DNA of 64,000 nucleotides from JAKFWI01 sp031398975 (GTDB lineage: Bacteria > Pseudomonadota > Alphaproteobacteria > Caulobacterales > Aquidulcibacteraceae): contig JANNOI010000041.1 in NCBI GenBank assembly GCA_031398975.1, forward strand, positions 76,848 through 140,847, written 5' to 3'. Under the pieces are notes generated by a model. That model was given only the letters and a program-made list of their open reading frames with translations. It had not been told where the DNA came from and made no database searches. The translations under genes were made by a program, and so were the position numbers. How positions within the stretch are numbered: the first letter of the stretch is position 1; every line of letters begins with the position of its first letter. Positions 7,520 through 16,553 of the stretch are shown piece by piece.

Positions 7520-8911
7520 CTAATCCAGCTCACCCGTCCGGCCGGGCGCATCCACGCCCAGCGATTTCAGCTTCCGGTGCAGCGCCGATCGCTCCATGCC
7601 GATGAAGGCGGCGGTGCGCGAGATGTTGCCGCCGAAGCGGGTGATCTGCAAAGCCAGATATTCGCGCTCGAACCGCTCGCGCGCGTCGCGCAGCGGCAGG
7701 CCGATCACCTCGTGCAGGCCGTTCTGCGGCGAGAGCCCGGCCGAGGGCCAGGCCTCCTTGGGCAGCGCCTCGATGTTCACCGGGGTGCCGGGATCGCCGG
7801 TGGCGAGGATCAGGATGCGTTCGATGATGTTGCGCAGCTGGCGCACATTGCCCGGCCAGTCCGCCGCCTGCAGCGCCGCCATCGCGTCCGGCGCGATCAG
7901 GCGGATCGCAAGGCCCGACGTGTCGGCCAGGCGGGCGACGTAATATTCGGCAAGCTCCGGGATGTCCTCGCGCCGCTCCGCCAGGCTCGGCACCCGCAGC
8001 GGCACCACATTGAGGCGGTGGAAGAGGTCCTCGCGGAAGCGGCCCATCTCGATGTCGGCGCGCAAATCCCTGGACGTCGAGGACACGACGCGGACGTTCA
8101 CCTGCACGTCATTAGCCCCGTTCAGGCGCTGGAAGCGCTGCTCCACCAGCACGCGCAGGATCTTGCTCTGCGTCTCGAGCGGCATGTCGCCCACTTCGTC
8201 CAGCAGCAGCGTGCCGGCATGGGCCTGCTCGAACACCCCGATCTTGCGCGGGCGCCCGTCCGGGCCGTCCTCGCCGAAAATCTCGCTTTCCATCCGTTCC
8301 GGGGCGATCGAGGCGGCGTTGATCGCCACGAACGGACCCGAGCCGCGGGGCGAGCGGTCATGCAGCAGGCGCGCCACCAACTCCTTGCCGGAGCCCGCCG
8401 GCCCCGTCACCAGCACGCGGGAATTGGTGGGCGCGATGCGCTCGATGGCGGCGCGCAATTGGGCCATCACCGGCGAGGAGCCCACCAGATCGGCGCTGGC
8501 GGCGGAGCGCGCGCGCAGCGCCGCATTCTCCCGCTTCAGCCTCGCCGTCTCCAGCGCGCGCCCGACGATTACGAGCAGGCGGTCGGCGGTGAAGGGCTTT
8601 TCGATGAAATCGTACGCCCCCTGCCGGATCGCCGAGACCGCGGTCTCGATCGTGCCATGGCCGCTGATCACCACCACCGGCAGGTCGGGGTCGAGCTCCT
8701 TCAACAGGTGCAGGAGGTCGAGACCGTCGATGCGGCTGCCCTGCAGCCAGATGTCGAGCACGGCGAGCGTGGGGCGGCGCTGGCGCACCGCCGCGAGCGC
8801 CTCGTCGGCGTCGCGCGCCATGCGCACGGAATGGCCTTCGTCCTGCAGGATGCCGGAAACGAGTTCGCAGATGTCGGCCTCGTCGTCGATCACCAGGATG
8901 TCGGCATTCAT
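7520..8911 (-). CDS. ntrX: nitrogen regulation response regulator NtrX
   Basis: 463-aa response regulator partnered with NtrY. Receiver domain residues 1-120 (acid pair in VIDDEAD, phospho-acceptor D53 in LAVLDIW, SGHGT, EKPF with K105), AAA+ domain with Walker A GPAGSGKE at 170-177 and Walker B LLLDEVGDMP, and a Fis-type helix-turn-helix at the C-terminus (ISRTAAFIGMERSALHRKLKSLG). The loop where sigma-54 activators carry GAFTGA reads IFGEDGPDGRPRKIGVFEQA, so GAFTGA is absent, which is usual for NtrX. Start overlaps the ntrY stop by 4 bp. Probably controls redox, envelope or nitrogen functions. Confidence 0.95.
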   Translation of the reverse strand: MNADILVIDDEADICELVSGILQDEGHSVRMARDADEALAAVRQRRPTLAVLDIWLQGSRIDGLDLLHLLKELDPDLPVVVISGHGTIETAVSAIRQGAYDFIEKPFTADRLLVIVGRALETARLKRENAALRARSAASADLVGSSPVMAQLRAAIERIAPTNSRVLVTGPAGSGKELVARLLHDRSPRGSGPFVAINAASIAPERMESEIFGEDGPDGRPRKIGVFEQAHAGTLLLDEVGDMPLETQSKILRVLVEQRFQRLNGANDVQVNVRVVSSTSRDLRADIEMGRFREDLFHRLNVVPLRVPSLAERREDIPELAEYYVARLADTSGLAIRLIAPDAMAALQAADWPGNVRQLRNIIERILILATGDPGTPVNIEALPKEAWPSAGLSPQNGLHEVIGLPLRDARERFEREYLALQITRFGGNISRTAAFIGMERSALHRKLKSLGVDAPGRTGELD

Positions 8912-11193
8912 CGCCCGGTCTCCGGTTCCCGTGCTCGCCCCTCCGCCTTGCCGGCGCGCGCGAGCTTGGCGGGGCCTGCCTTGTCGGAATTGGTCTTGGT
9001 CGCAACGGTTTTGGCGAGGGTCAAGCGCACCAGCGCGCCGGGGCCCCCGTCCGGGGCGTCGTCCAGCTCCAGGTTTCCGCCATGGTCTTCGGCCACGCGG
9101 TGCACGATCGCAAGCCCCAGGCCCGTGCCCTTGGCGCGGGTGGTCACGTAGGGCTCGGTCAGGCGCGCGCGCTCCAGCGCCGGCAGGCCGATCCCGTTAT
9201 CGGCGATCTCCATGCCCACAGCCGCCTCGGTCTCCCACAGCGCGATGCGCACCAGCCCCTCCTTCGGCTCGCCGTCCCGGGCGCGGCGCGCCTGGATCGC
9301 CTCGCCGGCGTTCTTCAAGAGGTTGGCCAGCGCCTGGGCCACCAGACGGCCGTCGCAATCGGCGCACACCGGCTCGGGCGGGGCCTCGAGTTCGAAGCGG
9401 GTGTCGCTGTGGGCGAGACGCTGCGCGAACAGCGCGTCGCGGACGATCTCGGTCAGGTTCTCGCGCGCCATCCGCGGCACGGGCATGCGCGCGAAGGCGG
9501 AAAACTCCTCCACCATGCGCCCGATATCGGCGACCTGGCGCAGGATCGTCTCGGTGCAGCGGGCGAAGGTCTCGGGATCGGATTTCACTTCGGCGGTATA
9601 TTTGCGCCGCAGCCGCTCGGCGGAAAGCTGGATCGGCGTCAGCGGGTTGCGGATCTCGTGGGCGATGCGGCGCGCTACGTCCTTCCAGGCCTCCTGGCGC
9701 TGGGCGGCGATCAGGTCGGTCATGTCGTCGAACGTGAGCACGAGCCCCGCGCCGCCGCTGTCGACGCTGACGCGCACGCTCAGATTGGCGGTGCGGCCCG
9801 CGCGCACCAGATCCACCCGCCGCTGCCCCTGATCCCCGGACACGGACGGCGCAAGCGCCAAGAGGTCTGAGAATTCGGGCGCGACGTCGAGCAGCCGGCG
9901 GCCCACCAAAGTCCCCTCCTCCACCCCCAGCAGCGCCGCCGCCGAGCGGTTGGCCGCGCGCACCCGCCCGTCATGGTCAAGCCCCAGCACGCCCGCGCTC
10001 ACCCCCGACAGCACGGCCTCGATGAAGCGGGTGCTCTGTTCGGCGTCCTGGCGCTCGCGCACCAATTCGCCCCGCTGGGCCTCGATCTGGCGGGTCATGC
10101 CGTTGAAGGCGCGCGCGAGCGCATCCACCTCGTCGCGCTCGCGCCGCACCTCCACCCGGGCCGAGAGGTCCCCCGCCGCCACGCGCCGCGCCGCCTCCGC
10201 GAGCTTGCCGATCGGCTCGGCCACCCGGCTTGCATTCTCTAGCCCCACCCAGACCGCCCCCAGCAGCACCAGCAGCGCGGTGGCGAGGTAGGAGAGGGCG
10301 AACAGCGTCTGCAGCCGGCCGCGGCGCTGCTCGGTTTCGCGGTAATCGGTGACCGATTGCTCGAACGCGCGCAGCCGCGCCAGGATGCCGGCGTCGAGCG
10401 TGCGCGCGACATAGAGATAGGCGTCCGGATAGGCGGTGAGCTTGTAGAGCGCGCGGATGACGTCGGTGGTCTCGTAGGTGCGCATGGAGACGTCGCCGGC
10501 GTCGGCGGCGGCGAACGCTTGGCCCGAGGGGGCGGCGTAGGGCGGCGCCCCCGACCCGGAGGAGGCCTGCGCCAGCACCCGGCCGCTGCGGTCGATCACA
10601 TGAGCGGAGGGAAAGCCGCGAAAGCTCGCCTGCTTGGCCAGATAGTCGCGGTAGCCGGCGGCGTCGGCCTTTAGCCCGTCCTCGGCGCGGTTCAAATCGG
10701 TGGCCATGGCGAGGATTTCCCCGCGGATGCTTTCGGTGGCCGCCTCCACTACCGAACGCCCGACATCGGCGCCGTTCTCCACCACCGATTCCACCCGGTG
10801 GCTGAACCATTGCTCCACACCCCGGCTCATCGTGGTTCCGAGGAACAGCGCGACGAGGATCGCGGGCGCGACCGCCGCCAGGCTGAACAGCGACACGAAC
10901 CGAAGGTGCAGCCGCGCGCCGGCGTCGGGCGTCGCCCGCGCGCCCGCGATGCGCACGATCTTCAGCGTCAGCACCCCCGCCAGCAGCACGATCAGCGCAA
11001 GGCTCATAAGCACCAAGCCCAGCATCACGTTGGAGGCCGGCCCGATCGGACCCGCCCCGGACACCGCGAAGAAGGTGGCGAGCGTGGTGAGCCCGGCGGC
11101 CAACGCGAAACCGACGGCGAACAGGGCGGCGCTGCGCCCGCGAGGCTTGGACCGCGTCGCCACCTGGATCCAACGCCTCAGGCTTGTCGTCAT
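8908..11193 (-). CDS. ntrY: nitrogen regulation sensor histidine kinase NtrY
   Basis: 761-aa membrane sensor kinase of the NtrYX pair. Three membrane segments near residues 23-47, 55-82 and 97-122, a periplasmic sensor region, a fourth segment near 296-320, then HAMP, a PAS domain (RFIEAVLSGVSAGVLGLD), the HisKA box ARRIAHEIRNPLTPIQLSAE and an HATPase domain with N (NLLKNAGEAI), DNGIGLP and GTGLGLAIV boxes. Coupled to ntrX by an ATGA overlap and separated from ntrC by only 57 bp, so ntrBC-ntrYX may be one transcript. Confidence 0.95.
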   Translation of the reverse strand: MTTSLRRWIQVATRSKPRGRSAALFAVGFALAAGLTTLATFFAVSGAGPIGPASNVMLGLVLMSLALIVLLAGVLTLKIVRIAGARATPDAGARLHLRFVSLFSLAAVAPAILVALFLGTTMSRGVEQWFSHRVESVVENGADVGRSVVEAATESIRGEILAMATDLNRAEDGLKADAAGYRDYLAKQASFRGFPSAHVIDRSGRVLAQASSGSGAPPYAAPSGQAFAAADAGDVSMRTYETTDVIRALYKLTAYPDAYLYVARTLDAGILARLRAFEQSVTDYRETEQRRGRLQTLFALSYLATALLVLLGAVWVGLENASRVAEPIGKLAEAARRVAAGDLSARVEVRRERDEVDALARAFNGMTRQIEAQRGELVRERQDAEQSTRFIEAVLSGVSAGVLGLDHDGRVRAANRSAAALLGVEEGTLVGRRLLDVAPEFSDLLALAPSVSGDQGQRRVDLVRAGRTANLSVRVSVDSGGAGLVLTFDDMTDLIAAQRQEAWKDVARRIAHEIRNPLTPIQLSAERLRRKYTAEVKSDPETFARCTETILRQVADIGRMVEEFSAFARMPVPRMARENLTEIVRDALFAQRLAHSDTRFELEAPPEPVCADCDGRLVAQALANLLKNAGEAIQARRARDGEPKEGLVRIALWETEAAVGMEIADNGIGLPALERARLTEPYVTTRAKGTGLGLAIVHRVAEDHGGNLELDDAPDGGPGALVRLTLAKTVATKTNSDKAGPAKLARAGKAEGRAREPETGR

Positions 11194-11250
11194 GAGGTCA
11201 CACCAGCGTGTCCTGGACGCAACAAGTACTGCCGCCCCCGGCCGATGGGG

Positions 11251-12639
11251 TCAATCGGCGCGGCCGGTTTTAAGGCCAAGCGTCTGTATTTTCTTACGCA
11301 GGGTGTTGCGGTTAATGCCGAGAATGGCGGCGGCCTTGATCTGGTTGCCCTTGGTGGCGTCGAGCGTGAGGCCGATCAGGGGGGCCTCGATCTCCGAGAT
11401 CACGCGGTCATAGAGGCCTTCCGCCGGCAGGCCCGAGGCGGCGAACTCGATCGCGAGACGCCGGCGCACCAGCACCGAGAGCGGCTCCTGATCCTGCGCG
11501 GCTTCGCCGAGCGCCGCGCGGCCCGCCGCAAGCTCCCGCTCCACCTCGCGCGGACCGATGACATTTTCGGGGCAGAGCGCGGCCGCCCGCTTCAGGAGGT
11601 TTTCGAGTTCGCGCACATTGCCGGGCCAATCATGGGTCTTCAGCACGTCGATGGCGCGGGGGTCGATCGTCTTGTCCGGCAGGCCTTCGCGCTTGGCCCG
11701 CACCAGGAACGCCCGCGCCAGATCGCCCACATCGTCGAGGCGCTCGCGCAGCGGCGGGATGCGGATGGACACTACGTTCAGGCGGTAGAACAGATCCTGG
11801 CGGAAGGCGCCGGTGCGCACCAATTCGCCGAGGCTGCGCTTGCTGGCCGCGACCACGCGCGCTTCGGGCCTCCGCCCGTCGCCCTCGCCGTCCTGGAGCA
11901 GGCGCAGGAGGCGCGTCTGGGCGTCGATGGGCATGTCGTCCACATCGTCCAGGAACAGCGTGCCCTGCGCGGCGTGGGTGAGCCGCCCCGGACGCCCGCC
12001 CGCGCCCAGCAATTCCGCCTCCACCGCCTCGCGCGGGATGGCGGCGAGGTTCAGCGCCACGAACGGCCCGCTCTGGCGGCGGCTATATTCGTGCAGCGCG
12101 CGCGCCACGCGCTCCTTGCCGGAGCCGGACTCGCCCTCGATCAGCACCGTGAGATCGGTGCCCGTGACGCGCGCCATTACCCGGTAGACGTCCTGCATCG
12201 CGGCCGAGCGCCCGATCAGGGGCAGCCGCTCCTCACGCTCGGCATGCTGGGCGGACGCGCGGGCCTTCGCGTCGGGGCGTCCCGCGAGCGCCCGGCGCAC
12301 CGCGCCGACCAGATCGTCGAGGTCGAAAGGCTTGGGCAGATAATCGTAGGCGCCCGCGCCTGCGGCGGAGAGGGCGGTCAGCACCGTGCTCTGCGCGCTC
12401 ATGACGATCACAGGCAGCGCCGGGCGGTCCGCGCGCAGGCCAGGCAGCGCGTCGAACAGGCTGTCCTCGCCCATATAGACGTCGCTCACCACGAGGTCGC
12501 CCTCGCCGTCGCGGATCCATTTGCCCAAAGTGGCGACATTGGAGGTGGCGCGCACCGCAAACCCCTCCTTGGCCAGCGCCTGGGAAAGCACGAGCCGGAG
12601 GGAGGGATCGTCGTCGGCCAGCAGGATTTTGGCGGTCAA
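11251..12639 (-). CDS. ntrC: nitrogen regulation response regulator NtrC (lacking sigma-54 loops)
   Basis: 462-aa regulator paired with NtrB. Receiver domain with phospho-acceptor D53 (VVSDVYM) and LPKPF; AAA+ domain with Walker A GESGSGKE at residues 169-176 and Walker B FLDDV at 229-233 (usual FLDE; the second acidic residue is D, not E); arginine-finger region FRQDLFYRLNV and PPLRER; Fis-type HTH ending NRNTLRKKIQTLGLK. The L1 loop at 211-222 reads LGAGGRPGRLTH where GAFTGA is expected, and the stretch after Walker B (LLQDGEGDGRRPEARVV) is several residues short of the usual L2 region. It should therefore not remodel sigma-54 holoenzyme. Overlaps ntrB by 4 bp. Confidence 0.93.
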   Translation of the reverse strand: MTAKILLADDDPSLRLVLSQALAKEGFAVRATSNVATLGKWIRDGEGDLVVSDVYMGEDSLFDALPGLRADRPALPVIVMSAQSTVLTALSAAGAGAYDYLPKPFDLDDLVGAVRRALAGRPDAKARASAQHAEREERLPLIGRSAAMQDVYRVMARVTGTDLTVLIEGESGSGKERVARALHEYSRRQSGPFVALNLAAIPREAVEAELLGAGGRPGRLTHAAQGTLFLDDVDDMPIDAQTRLLRLLQDGEGDGRRPEARVVAASKRSLGELVRTGAFRQDLFYRLNVVSIRIPPLRERLDDVGDLARAFLVRAKREGLPDKTIDPRAIDVLKTHDWPGNVRELENLLKRAAALCPENVIGPREVERELAAGRAALGEAAQDQEPLSVLVRRRLAIEFAASGLPAEGLYDRVISEIEAPLIGLTLDATKGNQIKAAAILGINRNTLRKKIQTLGLKTGRAD

Positions 12640-13724
12640 GTAGGGGTCTCCGGCCGCTCTATGGGCAGCATCAGGCGGAAGATCGTGCGCCCCGGCGTGC
12701 TCTCGGCTTCGATGCGCCCGTCATGGCGGGCCACGATCTCGGCGGAGACGGCGAGCCCGAGCCCCATGCCTCCGGCCTTGCTGGTCACGAAGGGTTCGAA
12801 AAGGCGGCTCTGCACGGCGGCGGGGATGCCCGGGCCATTATCCTCGAACGCCACTTCGAGCTGGGCGCGCGCCACGCCCCCGATCGCGGGGCGGATGCGC
12901 ACGCCGGGGCGGTAGGCCGTGCTGAGGCAAACCACGCCATCGCCATGCGCGCGGGCGGCCTCGGCTCCGTTCTTGGCGATGTTGAGGAAGGCCTGGATAA
13001 GCTGGTCGAGGTCGCCCTTGATGTGGGGGAGCGAGGGGTCGTAGCGCTCGCGCACCGTGACTTCGGGATAGGTCGAGGCGATGATCCGGCGCACCCGGTC
13101 GAGCGCCTGATGCACATTGACCATCGCCATGCGCGGGGGGGCGAGGCCCTCGAGCGCGTCGATCCGGTCCGTCAGGCGGCGGATGCGGTCCACCTCGTCG
13201 CAGATGAGGCCCGCCAGCTGCACCACCTCCTCGCCCGTGCTGCGCGTCATGAGCTGGGCCGCGGCGCGGATGCCGGCCAGGGGGTTGCGCACTTCGTGCG
13301 CCAGCGTGCGCGCCACCGCCGCCGAGGGCCTGGCCTCCGCGGAAGCGCGCGCACGCGCCCGCGGGGCCATCGCGACCGCCACGAAGCGGGCGTCCTCCAG
13401 GGGCGCGGCCCAGATGTCGGCGCGGCCGGCGAAGAAACCCGGGCCCTCCACCACCACGTCCGCCTCGTTCAGCGTCTCCTCCCGGGCGAGCGCGCGGCGC
13501 GCGAGGTCCACGAGCGTGGCGTCGTCGCCGAACACTTCAGAGAGCCTGCGCCCCACAAGCCCCCGCCCGGCGGGAGAAAAAACTTCCGCCGCGGCGGCGT
13601 TTACAAAGCGCACCCGCTCTCCCGCATCGACGCCCAGGATCGGAATGGGCAGCGCGTCGAGCCAGCGTTCGGTGTCGGGCAAGAGGGCGGGCCGGGCGCT
13701 CGGCTTCAGGATCGCGTCGCTCAT
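12636..13724 (-). CDS. ntrB: nitrogen regulation sensor histidine kinase NtrB
   Basis: 362-aa soluble kinase/phosphatase for NtrC, controlled in relatives by PII protein. N-terminal PAS-like domain (ILGVDAGERVRFVNAAAAEVF), HisKA box RTLAHEVRNPLAGIRAAAQL, then HATPase boxes (FLNIAKNGAEAA, DNGPGIP, GGMGLGLAVSAEIV). No membrane segments. Start overlaps dusB by 4 bp and stop overlaps ntrC, giving dusB-ntrB-ntrC coupling as in many alphaproteobacteria (nifR3-ntrBC). Confidence 0.95.
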   Translation of the reverse strand: MSDAILKPSARPALLPDTERWLDALPIPILGVDAGERVRFVNAAAAEVFSPAGRGLVGRRLSEVFGDDATLVDLARRALAREETLNEADVVVEGPGFFAGRADIWAAPLEDARFVAVAMAPRARARASAEARPSAAVARTLAHEVRNPLAGIRAAAQLMTRSTGEEVVQLAGLICDEVDRIRRLTDRIDALEGLAPPRMAMVNVHQALDRVRRIIASTYPEVTVRERYDPSLPHIKGDLDQLIQAFLNIAKNGAEAARAHGDGVVCLSTAYRPGVRIRPAIGGVARAQLEVAFEDNGPGIPAAVQSRLFEPFVTSKAGGMGLGLAVSAEIVARHDGRIEAESTPGRTIFRLMLPIERPETPT

Positions 13725-14737
13725 GCCGCCATCCTCGGCGCGGGCGCTTGCCCTGCCTCCGCAAACAGCGCCCTCAGCGCGCCAGCCACCGCCGCGGGCG
13801 TCTCCAGGCGGCAGATGTCGGCCCGCGCGCGGCGGCGGCGGGCGGGGTCGAGGCCCGGCAGGGCGTCGATGGCGGCGGCGACGTGCTTGCGCGCGATCCG
13901 CACGCCGAGGCTTGCGCCATAGAGCGCGGCCGCGTCCGCGCAGAGGGCGAGCAGGCCGGCCTCGATGTCCGGGATCGGCGGGGCCACCGCCTCGCCCCCC
14001 CGCTCGAGCGCGGCCGCGATCGCCCCGGGCAGCCAGGGCCGGCCGAGCGCCGCGCGCCCCACCATCACGCCCGCAGCGCCCGAGGCCTTAAGCGCGGAGC
14101 GCGCCTGCGCTGCGCTTGCGATATCGCCATTGACGATTACAGGGATGGAGACCGCCGCCGCCACCGGCGCCACCGCGCCCCAATCGGCCTCGCCCTGATA
14201 GAATTGCCGCCGCGTCCGCCCATGCACCACGATCATGCCTATCCCGGCCGCCGCCGCCCGCCGCGCGATATCGGCGGCGTTGAGGCGCGTCTCGTCCCAG
14301 CCCAGGCGCATTTTCAGCGTCACCCGCGCCCCGCCCGCGGCCGCGACCACCGCCTCCACCAGGGAGAGCGCGAGATCGGGCTCCCGCATCAGGGCCGCGC
14401 CGGACCAGCCGCTCGTCACCTTCTTGGCGGGGCAGCCCATATTGATGTCGATCACGTCGGCGCCGGCGTCGCGCGCGAGCGCCGCCCCCCGCGCCATCCA
14501 GCGCGCCTCCCGGCCCGCCAACTGGATCACCAGCGGGGCGCGCGGGTCCGCCGCGGCGGTGCGCCGGATCGCTTCGGGTTGGGCGGCGGCCAAGAATTCG
14601 CTCGCCACCATCTCCGACACCACGTAGCGGCAGCCGAAGGCGATGGCCTGGCGGCGGAACGGCGCGTCGGTTACGCCGGCCATGGGGGCCAGGAGAACTT
14701 TGGGATGGATCGCGAACGCTGGGGGGATGCTCGCCAT
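13721..14737 (-). CDS. dusB: tRNA-dihydrouridine synthase DusB
   Basis: FMN-dependent reduction of uridine to dihydrouridine in the tRNA D-loop. 338 aa. LLAPMAGVTDAPFRRQA at the N-terminus, VSEMVASEF, the catalytic cysteine in INMGCPAKKVTSGWSGAALM, and VHGRTRRQFYQGEADW, VNGDIAS and GVMVGRAALGRPW further on. First gene of the dusB-ntrBC-ntrYX run; divergent from ispDF across 125 bp, where promoters for both must lie. Confidence 0.96.
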   Translation of the reverse strand: MASIPPAFAIHPKVLLAPMAGVTDAPFRRQAIAFGCRYVVSEMVASEFLAAAQPEAIRRTAAADPRAPLVIQLAGREARWMARGAALARDAGADVIDINMGCPAKKVTSGWSGAALMREPDLALSLVEAVVAAAGGARVTLKMRLGWDETRLNAADIARRAAAAGIGMIVVHGRTRRQFYQGEADWGAVAPVAAAVSIPVIVNGDIASAAQARSALKASGAAGVMVGRAALGRPWLPGAIAAALERGGEAVAPPIPDIEAGLLALCADAAALYGASLGVRIARKHVAAAIDALPGLDPARRRRARADICRLETPAAVAGALRALFAEAGQAPAPRMAA

Positions 14738-14750
14738 GTGGCGATGTTAG

Positions 14751-14771
14751 GGCGCCCAAATCGTGGGCGCC
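14751..14771. promoter_or_regulatory. 8-bp stem hairpin upstream of dusB
   Basis: GGCGCCCA (14751-14758) and TGGGCGCC (14764-14771) form a perfect stem with a 5-nt loop, placed 14 bp before the dusB start on the minus strand, inside the dusB/ispDF divergent intergenic region. It would sit in the dusB leader. Role unknown; it could affect translation or simply be chance in GC-rich DNA. Confidence 0.35.
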
Positions 14772-14862
14772 AGGGGGGTTATGCAAAGCCGCAAGACTGT
14801 CGCAATCCTGCAACATGCATAAGCGGCAGGCATTTTTCGCCCTTATCCACAGCGGTTCCGCG

Positions 14863-16035
14863 ATGAGGGCCGCCGCTATCCTGGTCGCGGCGGGCGCGGG
14901 CGTGCGCGCGGGCGGGGCGGTGGCCAAGCAATTTGCGCCGCTGGCCGGCAAGCCGATGCTCGCGTGGTCGCTGGAAGCGCTGGCCAAGCTTGAGCCGATT
15001 GTGGTGGTCGCCGATCCCACGCACGCCGCGCTTCTGGAGCCGCTGCTGCGCGCATTTCCGCGCGTGCGCGTCGCCGCCGGCGGGGCCACACGCACGGCGT
15101 CGGTGCAGGCGGGGCTCGAGGCGCTGGCGGGGGACGCGCCCGAGGTAGTGCTCATCCATGACGCCGCCCGCCCGGGCCTGCGGGAGGCGACGATCGAGGC
15201 GCTGCTGGCCGCGCTCGCCGAGGCGGACGGCGCAGCCCCGGCCTTGCCGCTCGCGGACGCGCTGAAGCGGGCCGGCGCGGGCGGGCGCGTGGAGGGGGAC
15301 CTCGCGCGCACCGGGCTCTACCGGGTGCAGACGCCCCAGGCGTTCCGCTACGCCCCCTTGCGTGCGGCGTTCGCGGCCCTGCCCGCGGAGGCGAGCTTTG
15401 ACGATGATATCGCGGCCGCGCGGGCGGGCGGGCTCGACGTGGTGCTGATCGCGGGGGAGGAAGGCTTGGCCAAGGTCACCTATCCGGAGGATTTTGCGGC
15501 CTTGAGCCTGCGGCTCGCCCCGGGGGCGTTGCCGCTCTCGGGCTCGGGCTTCGACGCGCACCGCTTCGGGCCGGGCGATCACGTGACCTTGTGCGGCGTG
15601 CGCATCCCCCACCCCTATGGCCTGATCGGCCATTCCGACGCCGACGCCGCCTGGCACGCGCTAACGGACGCCATCCTCGGCGCACTGGGCGCGGGCGATA
15701 TCGGCGACCATTTCCCCCCGAGCGACCCGCAATGGCGCGGCGCGCCCTCGGAGCTCTTCCTGAAGCACGCCCTGAAGCTGGCCCATGCCGCCGGCGCGCG
15801 GCTGGTGAACGTGGATGTAACGCTGCTGTGCGAGGCGCCCCGCATCAAGCCGCACCGGGAAGCCATGCGCGCGCGCACCGCCGAAGCGCTGGGGCTCCCG
15901 CTGGCGCGGGTCAGCGTCAAGGCCACCACCACCGAGGGGCTGGGCTTTTTGGGTCGCGGCGAGGGACTGGCCGCGCAGGCGAGCGCGATGCTGCTGGCGC
16001 CGGAGCGCGGGGGGCAGGTTTGCGATGTTTCCTGA
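14863..16035 (+). CDS. ispDF: bifunctional IspD/IspF of the MEP isoprenoid pathway
   Basis: Fusion of 2-C-methyl-D-erythritol 4-phosphate cytidylyltransferase and 2-C-methyl-D-erythritol 2,4-cyclodiphosphate synthase. 390 aa from the ATG at 14863 (MRAAAILVAAGAG); an in-frame ATG 16 codons upstream is not needed. IspD half (1-225): LVAAGAGVRAGG...KQFAPLAGKPML, HDAARPGLR, RVQTPQAFRY. IspF half (226-390): SGFDAHRFGPGDHVTLCG metal site, GHSDADAAWHALTDAILGA, GDIGDHFPPSDP, and KATTTEGLGFLGRGEG. Fused ispDF is common in alpha- and epsilonproteobacteria. Overlaps cinA by 11 bp. Confidence 0.96.
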   Translation: MRAAAILVAAGAGVRAGGAVAKQFAPLAGKPMLAWSLEALAKLEPIVVVADPTHAALLEPLLRAFPRVRVAAGGATRTASVQAGLEALAGDAPEVVLIHDAARPGLREATIEALLAALAEADGAAPALPLADALKRAGAGGRVEGDLARTGLYRVQTPQAFRYAPLRAAFAALPAEASFDDDIAAARAGGLDVVLIAGEEGLAKVTYPEDFAALSLRLAPGALPLSGSGFDAHRFGPGDHVTLCGVRIPHPYGLIGHSDADAAWHALTDAILGALGAGDIGDHFPPSDPQWRGAPSELFLKHALKLAHAAGARLVNVDVTLLCEAPRIKPHREAMRARTAEALGLPLARVSVKATTTEGLGFLGRGEGLAAQASAMLLAPERGGQVCDVS

Positions 16036-16537
16036 GGCGCTCATGCAGGCCGCGCAAAACCTGCTGCGCGCCGCCGAAGCCCAGGGCCTCACGATCGCTG
16101 CGGCGGAGAGCTGCACGGGCGGGCTGTTGGCGGCGTGCCTCACCGAGATCCCCGGCGCCTCGGCGGTGTTCGAGCGCGGGTTCGTGACCTATTCCAACGC
16201 TGCGAAAACCCAAATGCTGGGCGTTCCGGCGGCGTTGATCGCCACGGAGGGGGCGGTGAGCGAGGCGGTGGCGCTGGCGATGGCGCAATGCACGCTGGCC
16301 CAGACCGCGGTGGATCTCACGGTCGCGATTACCGGCGTGGCGGGCCCCGGGGGCGGAAGCGTGGAGAAGCCGGTGGGCCTCGTCCATCTGGCGGCGGCCC
16401 GGCGGGCCGGGGCGCTCGCGCATCGGCCGGAGGCGGAGCGCGTGCACCAGCGGGCCCTGTTCGGGCCGATCTCGCGCGGCGAGATCCGGGAGCGCAGCGT
16501 GGCGGCGGGGCTGGCGCTGCTGCAGGGCCTGCTCTGA
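16025..16537 (+). CDS. pncC: CinA C-terminal domain protein, nicotinamide-nucleotide amidase
   Basis: 170-aa stand-alone CinA-C domain that deamidates nicotinamide mononucleotide to nicotinate mononucleotide in pyridine-nucleotide salvage. AAAESCTGGLLAACLTEIPG with the catalytic serine, FVTYSNAAKTQMLGV, and ITGVAGPGGGSVEKPVGLV are the family signatures. The N-terminal COG1058 domain of full CinA is absent, as is normal for this short class. Start overlaps ispDF; converges with the coq10-like gene after 16 bp. Confidence 0.93.
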   Translation: MFPEALMQAAQNLLRAAEAQGLTIAAAESCTGGLLAACLTEIPGASAVFERGFVTYSNAAKTQMLGVPAALIATEGAVSEAVALAMAQCTLAQTAVDLTVAITGVAGPGGGSVEKPVGLVHLAAARRAGALAHRPEAERVHQRALFGPISRGEIRERSVAAGLALLQGLL

Positions 16538-16553
16538 GGCGCGTGTCCTCGAC

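Noticed and set aside
7577..9151. 524-aa plus-strand open frame opposite ntrX/ntrY
   Set aside because: Antisense shadow: Arg/Pro/Gln/His-rich with no domain, under well-conserved regulator genes.
10798..12915. 705-aa plus-strand open frame opposite ntrY/ntrC
   Set aside because: Same reason: no family signal and it spans two clear minus-strand genes.
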